DNA of 64,000 nt, from positions 20,011,885 to 20,075,884 of the forward strand of contig NC_083337.1 of NCBI RefSeq assembly GCF_019175385.1. The letters run 5' to 3'. Under the pieces are notes generated by a model. It made no database searches and was not told where the DNA came from. It saw only the letters and a list, made by a program, of their open reading frames with translations. Each line of letters starts with the position of its first letter. The stretch's first letter is position 1. Shown here one piece after another: positions 33,626 through 46,060 of this stretch. Made by a program: the position numbers and the translations under genes. This stretch comes from Lycium barbarum (Eukaryota; Streptophyta; Magnoliopsida; Solanales; Solanaceae).

Positions 33626-34185
33626 CGTTTATTTTTAAGAGTTTTTCAGTAGTATAAGGTAGCATCACTCTTTACTTCACTCACCACTAGTTCCTATGTT
33701 AGAAGTTTCTAGATCTTTATCGTTTTGCTTGTCACAACTCACAACTCACACACACAGGTATTTTTGGATTTTTCCCACTAGACATCTTCCTGTGTACAAA
33801 GATCTACATTAATTGCAATAAAGCTACTATAGTTTTGTTTGGTTAAACATTCAAACTTTATTTATGGTAAAAGTAAATTTTATCGTAGTTACTTTTCGAA
33901 AAACAATTTTAGATAGCTCTCTGTTTTAATTTATTTATCTTTCTTTCTTTTTTCTGGTAGAATCTCACATTCTATGTTTAGTATTTTTACACTCAACATC
34001 CTACATGACATATTTAAGGCTATAAGATTCAAACGATATTTTGATATATTATATCTTTCACATTCTTAATTTAAGACAACGACATGCAACAGTCTTCTTT
34101 ATTTTTCTTAAACTCAGTACCAAGTCAAATTAAGAGAAAACAAAGTCGAGACAGAAGGAGTACTTGTTTATGGTTAGCTAGTCAA
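33626..34185. other. 3' flank of the dioxygenase gene
   Basis: No gene. A short stretch of flanking DNA, then a diverged Stowaway-like element (33917-34160). Confidence 0.6.
33917..34160. mobile_element. Diverged Stowaway-like MITE
   Basis: Left end CTCTCTGTTTTAATTTATTT. The right end, read inversely, is CTCCTTCTGTCTCGACTTTG, followed by TA. Terminal similarity is imperfect, so the call is tentative. Confidence 0.4.
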
Positions 34186-34426
34186 TTTAAAATACGAAAA
34201 AGGCTCAAATATGCCATTGAACTATCGAAAATAGCTCGTTTATGCCACTCGTCAATAGTTTGGCTCATTTATGCCATCGAACTATTGGGAATGACTCATT
34301 TATGTCACTCATCAATAGTTTGGCTCATTTATGCCATCTCCCGTTACCAAATTGACTCATCCATGCCATTTTTCATTGACGTCGGTTTTAAAATACCAGA
34401 TATGAAACGTGGCCTCTAATTAGAGG

Positions 34427-34600
34427 CAGTGGCGGAGCCATAGTGTCGAAGACGGGTTCGGCCGAACCCACAAGCTTTTGTTCAAACCTTATATTTGCTT
34501 TAAGAAATTTGTGCAATATGTATAAATTAGTAATTTAGAACCAGTAACTTAAAAATTTGCATTCGGAACCCACAAACCTCAAATTCTAGCTCCGCCTATG
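34427..34600. mobile_element. Small hAT-type MITE (174 bp)
   Basis: Termini CAGTGGCGGAGC and CATAGGCGGAGC (inverse of right end) match at 10 of 12. Flanks are ATTAGAGG (34419-34426) and ATCAGAGG (34601-34608), an 8-bp duplication with one change. It is inserted in the Mutator-like MITE. Confidence 0.78.
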
Positions 34601-34639
34601 ATCAGAGGTCTACGTTGTTTACACTACTAAAAAACTGCT

Positions 34640-35066
34640 AAAAATCGACGGATCAAAAACCGACGCACGGGGTCGTTTCAAAAAACCGACGAAAAACCGA
34701 CTCACAGAGTCGGTTTTTTGTATTTTTAATTATTTTAAATTATTTTAATCAGAAAACCGACGGACAACGTCGGTTTTTTTGGCAGAATTTTGAAAATATA
34801 ATTCCGCCAAAATAAACCGACGTCCCATGTCGGTTTAATTAAAAATAAATTAATATAAAACCGACGTCGTACGTCGGTTTTATTTTAAAAAATATTATAA
34901 ATAATATACAATTCATTTTGTTTTTTAAAAAAATAATAAACAATTTTTTTTGAAGAAACCGACGGACAGTGTCGGTTTCGTTTTTTTTTTTAATTTTTGG
35001 GGTCAAAATCCGATCAAATGTGCAGAAAAAACCGACGGACAGAGTCGGTTTTGTCCGTCGGTTTTT
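34640..35066. repeat. Left subterminal repeats of the CACTA element
   Basis: About ten palindromic units of the form ACCGACG..(N)..CGTCGGTTT, spaced by AT-rich DNA. Such arrays are the known binding sites for the tnpA-type protein in En/Spm elements. Confidence 0.85.
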
Positions 35067-35068
35067 CC

Positions 35069-35075
35069 TATAAAT
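35069..35075 (+). promoter_or_regulatory. TATA box of the CACTA transposase gene
   Basis: TATAAAT immediately after the last subterminal repeat, followed by a C-rich leader. An intron in the leader separates it from the ATG. Confidence 0.6.
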
Positions 35076-35253
35076 TGGCAGCAGCGGGATTCTTTCCCAT
35101 TTCAGCTATCCCTCTTCAAAATTAAACCCCACTCTCCCCAAACCCTACCCGCCGCCCCCCTCCCCTCCGCCCGACGCCGCCTCCCATTTCGCCGCCGCCC
35201 AACGCCGCTGCTTGCGCAGCCCCTTCCCCCCTACCCCAAACCCATTTTGAAGG

Positions 35254-36167
35254 TTAGTTTCTCTTAAATTAGGGCATTTAAAATTCTTTTAATCTTAGTT
35301 TTATTTGTAGATTTTAGGCCTAATGCTCGTCTATTTAGCTTTGTTAAACATCATTCGCAACGTTATTAATGTTGAATTTGTGGGGAAAAAAATGTAAACT
35401 TTATTTGCCTAGTTTAATTTACTTGTCATTTTTTTTTTTTGGGTTGAGATTGTGCTATATTTCATATTACTTGTCAATGTATTTGTGTTAGCTTAGTTAT
35501 CATTCTTTGTAATATTGTTGATGTTGAATATGTGCAAAAATATATACTTTAATTATTTGACTAGTTTTTTTTTTTTTGTTGGATTGTGCTTTTTGTTAGA
35601 ATTCCATAAGTTATTAGAATTGTTATTGATCATTCTAAATTAGAATTGATTGAGATTGTGCTTTTCAAAGTTAGAATTGTTAAGTTATAGTATTTCTATA
35701 ACCTCAATACTAAAATGTAGATTTTATTTCTCTAGATTTACTTTTCAATTTTTAGAATTGGTTGGAATTGTGCTTTTGAAATTAAGTTAGAATTATTAAG
35801 TTATGTTAGAATTATTAAGTTATAGTATATCTATAACCTCAAAACTAAAATGTAGACTTTATTTGACTAGATTTACTTTTCAATTTTTAGAATTAAAGTT
35901 AGAATCCATAAGTTATTAAAGTTAGAATTGTTATTGAGAATTCAAAGTTAGAATTAGTTGGGATTGTGCTTTTCAAAATTATATTAAAGTTAGAATTTAT
36001 AAATTATTAAAGTTAGAATTTATAAATTATTAAAGTTAGAATTGTTATTGAGAATCCAAAGTTAGAAATGGTTGGGATTGTGTTTTCTTAAGTTATATTT
36101 TAAGTCAGAATTCTTAAGTTATAATATATTTCTATAACCTCAATAATTTGTGGGTATATTTTTGTAG
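35254..36167 (+). other. 5' UTR intron of the CACTA transposase gene
   Basis: A GTTAGT donor at 35254 after a C-rich leader, and a TTTTTGTAG acceptor ending at 36167, directly before the ATG at 36168. The intron is AT-rich and contains many imperfect copies of AAGTTAGAATT-type units (about 35590-36110). Inferred from splice signals only. Confidence 0.55.
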
Positions 36168-39100
36168 ATGAATCGTATGTGGATGTATAATATGAATAAT
36201 AGTAATCGTGTGGGTGTACATGATGAATTTGTTGAAGGTGTTGATGGGTTTATCACACATGCAATGACACTTTACCCTTTTCAAAATGAAGGGGTAATTA
36301 GGTGTCCTTGTTCTCATTGCCGGTGTATGAAGTATTTGAAACCGGAAGCGGTTAGGGTTCATTTATATAGTCGTGGGTTTAAGCAGAAATATTATGTTTG
36401 GACTGATCATGGAGAGACTGATGGGGTCAATGGTATATTTTACAATATGGTTGTCGGTGAAAGTAGTGTGTCGCAGGAATATAGTCACGTCCAATATGAT
36501 AGAGTTAATGATATGGTTAATGATGCTTTTGGCGTACAGTCTGGGTTTGAACCTGAGCAAAATTTTGAGGAAACTTCTTAATGAAGAAGCAATGCGCTTC
36601 TATCAAGAATTAGAAGAGGCTAGTCATCCACTTTGGGTAGGGAGTCAGCATTCTAAGTTGTCTATTGCAGTTAGAATGATTAACATCAAATCAGATTGGA
36701 CTGTTGCTGAAGCTGCTATGGATTCAATGATTAAGCTTGTAGGGGAACTAGTTAGTTCGGAATTCGACATACCTAAGAGTTACTATGAAGCAAAGAGATT
36801 GGTTTCCAAATTAGGATTGTCGTATGATAGAATTCATTGTTGTCCAAACGGTTGTATGTTGTTCTATAAGCAAGATGTTGATTTAAATGAATGTAAAATA
36901 TGTGGACATGCGCGTTATAAGCGGACACCAAGTGGGAAGACGGTTCCAATTAAGGCGATGCATTATTTACCTATTATACCTAGGTTAAAGAGGTTGTTTG
37001 CATCGCCGAGTTCTGGTCCTCACATGAGATGGCACAGCGAAAATAGAAGGCCACCTGGTGTTATGTGTCATCCATCGAATGGAGAAGCGTGGAAACATTT
37101 TGATAGAACTTATCCTGATTTTGCTAGTGAATCAAGAAACATTCGTTTGGGTTTGTGTGCGGATGGTTTCACACCATACTCTGTTTCGGCTGCACCCTAT
37201 TCTTGTTGGCCTATATTTCTTACTCCATATAATCTACCGCTTGAGATGTGTATGACAAGTCCCTATATATTCCTAAATTGTGTTATCCCTGGTCCTCGTA
37301 ATCCAAAAGTTTTGATTGATGTCTATCTACAGCCTTTGATTGATGAGTTAAAACAATTGTGGTGTGAAGGTGTAGTGACATATGATATATCAACTAAGAG
37401 CAATTTCAATATGCGTGCTTCTTTGATGTGGACTGTTAACGATTTTCCTGCGTATGGGATGTTGTCTGGTTGGATGACTGCTGGAAAGCTTGCTTGTCCT
37501 CATTGCATGGAAACTAGTAAAGCTTTCACTTTAAAACATGGCCACAAAAATTCATGGTTTGATTGTCATCGTCAATTCTTGCCTATGGATCACCAATTCA
37601 GGAAAATGAAACAAGCATTTAGAAAGAATAAAATTGAAAATGATCCCCCACCTCGAACATTGTCAGGAGAAGAAATTTGGGGGAGGGTTTGTCACTTGCC
37701 TAAGGTCACAGAAGTTGCCCCTTATAGACTACCTGGTTATGGTGTTGAACATAATTGGACTAAACAGAGCATATTCTGGGAGTTACCGTATTGGAAGGAT
37801 AATCTTCTACGGCATAATCTTGATGTGATGTATATTGAAAAAAATTACTTTGATAATTTGTTCAACACTGTTATGGATGTTAAAGGCAAGACAAAAGATA
37901 ACCCAAAAGCTAGATTGGACCTAAAGGAATATTGTAGGCGCCCTGAATTGAACTTGCAAGAGTTAGCGAATAATAAAGTGTTCAAACCCAAGGCTAGTTT
38001 TTCATTCACTTTGGAGGAGAAACGACAGATTTGTCAATGGGTTAAGAATTTGCGGATGCCAGAGGGGTATGCGTCTAATTTTGACAAGCGTGCTGATATG
38101 AATGAAGGAAAATTAATTGGTATGAAAAGTCATGATTGCCATGTTTTCATGGAAACTTTGATTCCTATTGCATTTAGCCGCCTACCGGAAAGAATATGGA
38201 AACCAATCACAGAGATAAGTTTGTTCTTCAAGGATTTATGTTCTAACACTTTGACGGTAGAAAACCTTCAAAGAATGGAACAGAATATACCAGTCATTAC
38301 AACTAAGCTCGAGAAGATCTTTCCATGTGGATTTTTTGATGTGATGGAACATCTTCCCATTCATCTTGTACAAGAGGCGCGCCTTGGAGGCCCGGTTCAA
38401 ACTAGGTGGATGTATCCTTTCGAGAGGTAAGTAACCAAACTTACTAGCTCTTTCTTTAACAGTATTTTGTTAACTAATTATTGTTCCTATTGATATTAAA
38501 CATGTGTGCAGGACCATTGGCAAATGCAAAAAATTGGCTAAGCAGAGATCTAAGATTGAAGGATCTATTTGTGAAGCGTATCTTGCAAAGGAAACAACAC
38601 ATTTCTGTTCATATTATTTCGGAGAGCAAGTGTCGTGTATGAGAAATAGGCCCAACTGTAATGATGAGGGTGGGGTTGAACATAACTACCCACCAATGTC
38701 CATATTTAATCAACCAGGACGAGGTTCTAAAAAGCCTCTAAAACGAACCCTGAGTAGTATGGAGAGGCAATCAGCTGTGACACATGTTTTGCTCAATTGC
38801 CCTGAAATTCAAGTATATATTCGGTGAGTGTCGAATTATGTTACTGAATTAAATGGGTAACCGATAAGGGTGAAACTAATGAAAATCTTGCATATGTCGA
38901 GCAGTTACTTCGTAGAACTTGAGGGCGATGAAGCCATATATTCTAAGTTTTCCCATTGGCTGTATGATTTTGTAAGTGTGGAAATTCATTGCATAATTTC
39001 AATTAAATGTAGGCTACATAGAAGTTATTGAATTTTAATTTTCCTCCTTATTATATAGGTTTATCATACAGGAGAACATTCCCAATTTGTGAAAGATATA

Positions 39101-39778
39101 GCTCTTGGACCAGGCAATGAAGTTAGGACAATGAAAAAGTACATTGTTAATGGCTACAAGTTTCAAACTGAAGAAGTTTCTCAATATAAGAAGACGAATA
39201 ATAGTGGAGTGTGCATTAAAGGCGATGCTGATGGTAGCGGTGTAACTGTTGATTATTACGGTGTGCTGCAGGAGATCATACAACTTAAGTATCCAGGTTA
39301 CCCTAAGAAGAAGATAACATTATTTCGGTGCAAGTGGTTTGATCCAAGCCAAAGAGGTACAAGGGTGAATCGTCAACATAACGTAATTGAAGTCAAACAC
39401 ACAAGACAATACAATCGCTATGATCCCTTTATAATTGCACAAAATGCTAAGCAGGTCTATTATGCTCCATATCTTTTGCGTAGGGATAAGGCTGATTGAT
39501 GGGTGGTTATAAAGACTAAGCCTGTGGGGAGGATTGAGGTCGATAATGCATTAGATGTGGCGTATCAAAATGATGTAACAGTTTTTCATCAAACGGTTGA
39601 CACAGAGTTAGAAAATAGTTTGGAACATCCTCAACACATATTGGAAGAAGTTGATGAAGATGATGTAACTATCATAGAAAATGTTGAGGAAGAATCGACC
39701 GATGGACCTGAAACAAGCGATGAGGAAGAATCATCTGATGAAAATGAAACAAGCGAGGATGAGTGGGAGGATAACTAG
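36168..39778 (+). pseudogene. TNP2-type transposase of the CACTA element
   Basis: The catalytic DDE-type transposase. The N-terminus (36168-36570) is a transposase-associated zinc domain (CPCSHCRCMKYL, VRVHLYSRGF). The TNP2 core includes HCCPNGCMLFY, CKICGHARY, GLCADGFTPY and NDFPAYGMLSGW. The DUF4218 region (CHVFMETLIPIAF...) ends at the donor after 38426. Further exons run from 38512 to about 38823 and from 39059, carrying a DUF4216 region (FRCKWFDPSQRG). An acidic tail ends at 39776. Lesions: a one-base gain near 36578 that shifts frame, and an in-frame TGA at 39497. The exon around 38850-38970 is hard to define. Otherwise about 1,100 residues, normal for the family. Confidence 0.85.
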
Positions 39779-39885
39779 TTACATGTTAGTTTATTCTATA
39801 CTTGATAATAACACAATTCTATACTTGTTAAATTTTTACCTACGATCAATATATCATTATTGAGTTATTAATTTTATGTATGCAG

Positions 39886-41757
39886 ATGTCATCAGGTGGT
39901 AGTGATCAAGGTAGAGGTAGAGGTAGAGCTGGAGGTACTAGTAAGAGAAAAGATAAAAGACCTATAGATCCTACAACTACTAGTAGTCAGTCCATTCCGT
40001 CCGCTCCACATATGCAGTCTACTCCGCCTTCTTTTTTTATGCCTGGCTCTTCTATGCAAGGCCAGTCTGGTCAGTGGGTCTTTCAGCCGGCACCACCTCA
40101 GCCGGCATCATTTACCTATCCTACTTCTATACCTACACCTATGTATTGCCCACCACGTGGCAGATCTCCTAGCACATCGGCCACTTTGTCTTCTTCTCCT
40201 TCTCCTTCTCCAAATGGTACACCTCCAAGTGTATCTAATTTGCGCCTTAGAGATAGCAGCTCTGAGCCTGAGTCACTGCCATCTAACCAGTCTCAGACCC
40301 ATCGTCGTCCTCCTGCACCTGCTCCTGCTCCTGCACCTGCACCGGCTCCTATACAGGGACCGATACATCATGGTTTACAGCCGGGAGATAGAGATGCGAT
40401 AGGTCGAATTTTCATCGTGCCTGAGGGAGTTGGGTAAGATTGTCTTTTATTAAGTTTTCCTAACGTTTTTTTTCATCTTAATCTAATATGCATTAAATAT
40501 TTTAACTGCAGGTTCTATCCAGATAACGACACTACAAAAGTCATACTGGATGTTGTTCGGAGGCTTTATGGCAATCATTTTTATACTTCATGGACTGAAA
40601 TCCCATATGATACTCGACAGGCTATGTTTAGAGAGTTTAACGTATGCATATTATTATACATTTTATAACTTGAATTTACTTTTATATAAATCATCTAACA
40701 TTAGCTATTTGATTTACAGATGTATTGTACATGGGATCGAATGGACAATGATAGGGTTGCTGCAAACTTTGAGAAGAAGGGGAGTGCAAGGTTGTCTGAT
40801 TAGTTTTCGAGGGCTAGAAGGTATATGACGATGCCCCAATGGCTAAACGCTGAACAGTGGGAGAAAATTAAGGCATATTGGAAAACTCCTGAGTTTATCG
40901 CCAAGTCTGAGCAGGCAAAGGCTGCCCGTGCATCCCATAAAGGTGGCTCTTTGCACACTGCGGGTGCAAGAAGTCAGGGGCACGTGGCTAGGACAATGGT
41001 AAGTAATTTTATACTTTTAAAGTTACCTACGATCAATATATCATTATTGAGCTATTAATTTTATGTTTAACTTTTTTTTTTTTTTTTGCAGAAAAAAGCT
41101 ACGGGACAGATGCCAACTCAGGATCAGCTATTCCTAAAGACCCACACAAAAAAGAAGAAGCAGGAGTCGGATCCGACCTTATGGGTTGAGGACAGGGCTC
41201 GTGATTCCTATGTAAGTGATAATTTTATTATTTAAGTAATTATATATAAGTTTAATTATGATATATTCGTTATATACTAAGTTTCATTTTTTAATATACA
41301 GAGGCAATATATGGATCATGTGGACCAGTACAGCCAAACTCAGCCTGAGCATCCGAGCCGTCCTCCACCGGAATTAGAGATAGATTTTTGGTGTAGAGCA
41401 GTTGGGGGAGTACAAAAGGGTAGAGCGTACGGTCTAGGCCTAAGGAACAACTTAAGTCGCCTTCGGTCAGGATTGCGAGGTGAAGGGTTTTCTCGACAAG
41501 CCGAGGGAGTTGATGATGTTCAGGTCGCAGCAAATTGCTGAACTTAATAGAAAATCAGCTGAAACTGAGGCAAGAAGAGTTGAGGAAAGTAACACCATGA
41601 AAGCGAATATTGAATTGCTAATGGCACAAGTTAAAAGCCACATCGCATGTGGACGTTTTGGTATGCCCCCTTCTCCCCCCCCCCCCCCCCCCCCTCTGAC
41701 CCAGAAGATGATGATGACGGTGATTTCGTAGCCCGAACACCGGATGATCAGCTGTAG
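39886..41757 (+). pseudogene. tnpA-like DNA-binding protein of the CACTA element (Ptta/En/Spm type)
   Basis: The accessory protein that in known En/Spm elements binds subterminal repeats and aids transposition. Exons by reading: 39886-40433, 40512-40641, 40720-40998, 41092-41211 and 41302-about 41757, all with GT-AG borders. The N-terminus is Gly/Arg then Ser/Pro-rich with an Ala-Pro repeat (about 40311-40350). The conserved part includes YGNHFYTSWTEIP, QWLNAEQWEKI, and QLFLKTHTKKKK..DPTLWVED. A coiled-coil-like tail follows. Lesions: in-frame TAG at 40801 and a frame change around 41470-41540. A poly-C run (41669-41692) may also shift the frame. Confidence 0.78.
41669..41692. repeat. Poly-C tract in the tnpA-like gene
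   Basis: About 20 consecutive C residues encoding a proline run. Prone to length change and a likely source of frameshifts. Confidence 0.85.
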
Positions 41758-42059
41758 TAGTTTGAATTTAATAATGGACTTATGTTAAAACTAGTTAATG
41801 GTACTTTTGGTTGGTCATTTAAATATTTCTGAACTTTGAAGGTTTATTTAGATCGTATTTGATGTGTTTAGATAGTGTTTGATGTGTTTTATTATTACTT
41901 AGGATGATTTTATGTGTTGTAGCTCTTTTAGAATTGATTTGGAGCATTTTAATGCTAGTTTTGAGCAGCTTTTGTTACTGGTTTCTGAGCAGCTTTTGGT
42001 ACTGGTTTCTGTGTAGGTGTGGTTGCAGAAAATGCATGATTTGCATGCTCAAAATTTTC

Positions 42060-42520
42060 CAGAAAACCGACTCTGTCCGTCCGTCGGCTTTCTGGAAATT
42101 AATTTTGCAAATTTTCCAGAAACCAACTCTGTCCGTCGGTTTTCTGGAATTAATGCTTATATTTTATAAAAAAACCGACTCAGTGTGTCGGTTTTATAAT
42201 TAAAATAAAAAAATTATATAAAAAACCGACGCAGTGCGTCGTTTTTTTTCATAAAATATATATTATTTATATATAAGATAAAAAATCCGAATTTAATAAA
42301 ACCGACCCTGTCCGTCGGTTTTTTTAATTTTTTTTTAATTTTTAAAAATATTTGAATAAAACCCGACGGACTACGTAACCGATGTTGTCCGTCGGTAAAA
42401 ACCGACGTTGTCCGTCGGTTTTCTGAAAGCGAGGCTATGAAAACTGACGGACGTTAAAATGTCGGTTTCCCGTCGGTTTGGTTAAAAAAACCGACGTTTT
42501 GACGTCGGTTTTTGTCAATG
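42060..42520. repeat. Right subterminal repeats of the CACTA element
   Basis: About a dozen units of CCGAC..GTCGG type in both orientations, mirroring the left end. One pair, AAACCGACGTTTTGACGTCGG at about 42490, is an almost perfect palindrome. Confidence 0.85.
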
Positions 42521-42860
42521 GTTTTTTCCGTTTTTTTAGTAATGTTAATTAAACCACCCCAATTTTAAATCTTAAATTAATAAAAAATACGACTCAGACA
42601 CTCGACCCACCCACAACCATAATCTAGTTGGAGGTCACGTATCATATCAGGTATTGTAAAATCGGCGTTAATGAAAATGGCATGGATGAGTCACTTTGGT
42701 AACGGGCGATGACATAAATGAGTCAAACTATTAATGAATGACATAAACGAAACTTTTCTGATAGTTCGATGGCATAAATGAGTCAAACTATTGATGAGTG
42801 ACATAAATGAGCCATTTTCGATAGTTCGATGACATATTTGAGCCTTTTCCGTTTAAAATA

Positions 42861-45130
42861 TATTTCTCCTAACATTAGAGCAGTAATTTGTGATTGGGCA
42901 AAGTTCCAAAAATACTTCTGCGCAAAAATTTCAATTACTTGATCAAGCTCTTCAACTCTTTAAAATAAATGTTTTTTTTAAGAAAAAAAGGAACTTCTAC
43001 TTTTGCAAGGGGTTGACCAAACAGTATAAATTGCAGATGACGTACTGGTGCTCTTTCCATTTGTTTTATCTCAATTAGGTTTCATCACATAATGTGAGCA
43101 ACTTGAAAATGGAACGACTGTAAACATACCATACATGTTTATTGCACTTTTAGTACGTGTTGCCGAATCATATATTGGATTATTTCTTCTCATAGTACTC
43201 ATAATCGGAAGAAATTAATTTCAGATTTTGCATTTGAACAAATAATATATTGGATTAATTATTTATTCTCATAGTGCGGACATATGTGGGAAGTGAAATT
43301 TTGCATTTGAACAATTTATCCCTAGTTGTTGATCAGCCAAGACACAAACACACATCAGCTCATTCCACCGTAATTACTCCATTCGTTCTCTTTTACTAGC
43401 TAATCCAATATTGATTTTGCACATTCTTTGAAAATTATCTATTAAGTATTTACTTTACTAAGTTACTCATATTAGTTATGTTTTAAATCTAAATTTAAAT
43501 GATTTGGTAAAATTTTGAAAAAAAAAATCTCCTGATTTATTAAAATGGATATATAAAGAAACAAATATTTTTATATATTGAACTAGTAAAAGAGACGAAT
43601 GGAGTAACATTAAAAGATATAAATTTTCAAAGGAGGGTGCTTATGCACTTTAAACAGTGCTCCCTTTGATTAATATTATACGGAATTTTTAGTTTGAATA
43701 TATCCCCTAAAAAGATTCAATCACTTTAAAAAGTAAGAGGTGTTTTATGCCCTTAATCAAAACTTGCACTTTTCTAAGTTGACATAATGAGTATTGAAAA
43801 ATGGAGTATTAGATGATTAAAAGTAGCCGTTATAGAAGCATTAGAAGTAAACGTGCCTTGGAAAATAGTATAGTATCAGTTTAAATGATTTCTCAATTAT
43901 GTAAACACTCACTTATCTAAATAAGAATAAATTTTTAAAAGTAATTAATATTTTTTTATTATGTAGAAAATATTTATTTTAAATATAGAAAATGAAAAAC
44001 ACCATAGAGTACGTGGACGGATAGAGCATAAGTTTAATTAAGTGGCATGCTTAAAAAGAGATAAATAACATTAACTTAGACAAATTTATCCCTACATTCA
44101 ATGTTTTTATTAGAAAGGTAAGCAAAAATCTTAAAGGACAGATAATATCTACCATATAATTATATGGTGCCAAAACGCGCAGACTAAAGCTTCGAAATGT
44201 ATTTTATGAAACCTTAAGGGTGCGAGTAATAATTACCAATAAACCTTGTAGTTAAAGGCAATTTTTGTGAACAACCAGTCATTCCAAAACTGGCCGGTCC
44301 AAACAGCGGCCCGGTGTACAGTAAGCAAACGTAATCATATGTCAAGTGAGTTAGTTCTTTGATTTTCAAATTAGATGCACACACAAAATTAATTTTGGTG
44401 AAATTAATGATATGTTCAAATGATTAAATCCATTAATCCAAATGATTGAAAAGAGGCAGAGACCAGTTAGTGAAGAAAATTAATAAAATGATTAAAATAG
44501 GATTAAGCTTGTGGTAACTTGCTTTTAGCCTCTCCTCCATTAGTGTCTCTTATGAGTTGTGATTTTCAGCTGAGAAATAGAGTTTATAGAGCTAGAGGGC
44601 AGTTGAAAGTGGTGTTCATACGCCCACAGAAAAGAAGAATGATAATAAAATTATCAGTTACATTCTTTATAGGATATTGATCACGCTAAAGGGTTTAGAT
44701 TCTTCTGTCCCCATTATTTATTATTCTTCTATATTTAGTAGGCTTTTCGTCATAAAATTCGAATATTTTCCACTTTATTTGGAAATTTAAAGTTGAAGTT
44801 GAAAATAGAATTGTATTTGTTTATAGTTTATGTAAAGAATATTTTGTTGCTTGAAAATAATGAAAGTGCAAAAAGTAAAAATAAAATTTTAGATGTTTTT
44901 CAAATTATATTTAAAATTTTCATGACCAAAAATTAATCTTCAAATAAAATGAAATTTTTTCGAAATGAATAATTCCTGGCCAAATGGCTAAGTTTTTCGG
45001 TGGTTGTATTGTTAGCCGAAGATTACATCTCCTAAATAGTCTTTGATATTTAAAGCTAATAGAATAAAGTAATATAAATTGAATACCAAAGCTTGTATAA
45101 CAACTTCAAACAATATTTCTAACTATTTAG
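42861..45130. other. Unassigned AT-rich intergenic DNA
   Basis: No gene recognised on either strand. It holds one clear Stowaway element (43377-43604). Confidence 0.6.
43377..43604. mobile_element. Stowaway MITE (228 bp)
   Basis: Inverted ends CTCCATTCGTTCTCTTTTAC and (inverse of right) CTCCATTCGTCTCTTTTACT. TA flanks at 43375 and 43605. Size and ends fit Tc1/mariner-type Stowaway elements. Confidence 0.85.
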
Positions 45131-45480
45131 AAGAGTGAGTTTCCTCACTTCTTCGTCGTCAGGTTTCGTCGTCCGTTTGTGGGCCCAAATAAAAAATTGT
45201 GGGCCCACATATTTTAAACAACTACTAATATTTAAAAAAAAAATTGTGGCCCACAGTGAGCCCACATATTTTAAACAACTACTAATATTTAAAAACAATT
45301 ACTAATATTTTAAAAAAAAAATTGTGGGCCCCATATTAAACACCAACCAGTAATTAAAAAAAATGGAATCCACCACATCCAAACTCACGGGAAAAAAAAG
45401 TGGATCCCATATTAACAAAATCAAGCAATATTAAAAAAAAAAGTGAATCCCATATTAAAAAACAAACAATGTTAAAAAAA

Positions 45481-46060
45481 AGTGCTTAGAAAATCAAACA
45501 ATTAAATCAATAATGATGGATTCATTGCCACATACGTATCAACCCATTAGAGGGAGCAAATGAAATTATTGTACAGCAACATACTTAAAATACAAAAATG
45601 CTTAGAAAATCAAACAATTAAATGAATAATGATGGATTTATTGTCATATGCGTATCAACCCATTAGTGGGAGCAAATGAAATTATTGTATAACAACATAC
45701 TTAAAATACTTATATAAATATATATATCCGTTTTGCAATTTTTGAGAGGGAGTAAATGAAATTATTGTACAGCAACATACTTAAAATACAAAAATGCTTA
45801 GAAAATCAAACAATTAAATCAATAATGATGGATTTATTGCCACATGCATATCAACCCATTAGTGGGAGCAAATGAAATTATTGTACAACAACATACTTAA
45901 AATACTTATATATATATATATATCCGTTTTCCAATTTTTGAAAAAAAGAAATGTGGGCCCATATAGCCTGATGGATTCATTGCCACATGCGTATCAACCC
46001 ATTAGAGGAAGCAAATGAAATTATTGTACAGCAACATACTTAAAATACTTTAAAAAAAAA
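45481..46060. repeat. Four direct copies of a roughly 110-bp unit
   Basis: Each copy carries AATAATGATGGATT(C/T)ATTG, CGTATCAACCCATTAG and GAAATTATTGTACAGCAACA. Copies start at about 45481, 45597, 45780 and 45968. Two are followed by a TATATATATCCGTTTT spacer. Confidence 0.88.

Larger units (their letters stand above)
34622..42544 (+). mobile_element. CACTA (En/Spm) transposon, 7.9 kb, nearly complete
   Basis: Left end CACTACTAAAAAACTGC. The right end read inversely is CATTACTAAAAAAACGG. A TTA target duplication lies at 34619-34621 and 42545-42547. Both ends carry arrays of CCGACG/CGTCGG subterminal repeats. It contains a promoter and 5' UTR intron, a TNP2-type transposase gene and a tnpA-like gene, both left to right. 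Because the ends and duplication are intact it may still be mobilised in trans, though its own genes have lesions. Confidence 0.92.
34195..42851. mobile_element. Mutator-like fold-back MITE hosting two younger insertions
   Basis: Long inverted arms (about 34195-34418 and 42630-42851) begin CGAAAAAGGCTC and CGGAAAAGGCTC. They are bounded by a perfect 9-bp duplication TTTAAAATA (34186-34194 and 42852-42860). Nine bases is the Mutator hallmark. Arms are themselves internally repetitive (TCATTTATGCCAT units). Without the inserted hAT and CACTA elements the MITE would be about 0.55 kb. It has no coding capacity of its own. Confidence 0.82.

Noticed and set aside
34950..35267. A 105-codon frame near the left CACTA end
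   Set aside because: It overlaps subterminal repeats and the C-rich leader of the transposase gene and has no conserved domain.
36132..36560. Opposite-strand frames over the transposase N-terminus
   Set aside because: The + strand carries a recognisable conserved transposase-associated domain with a splice acceptor before its ATG; the reverse frames are shadows.
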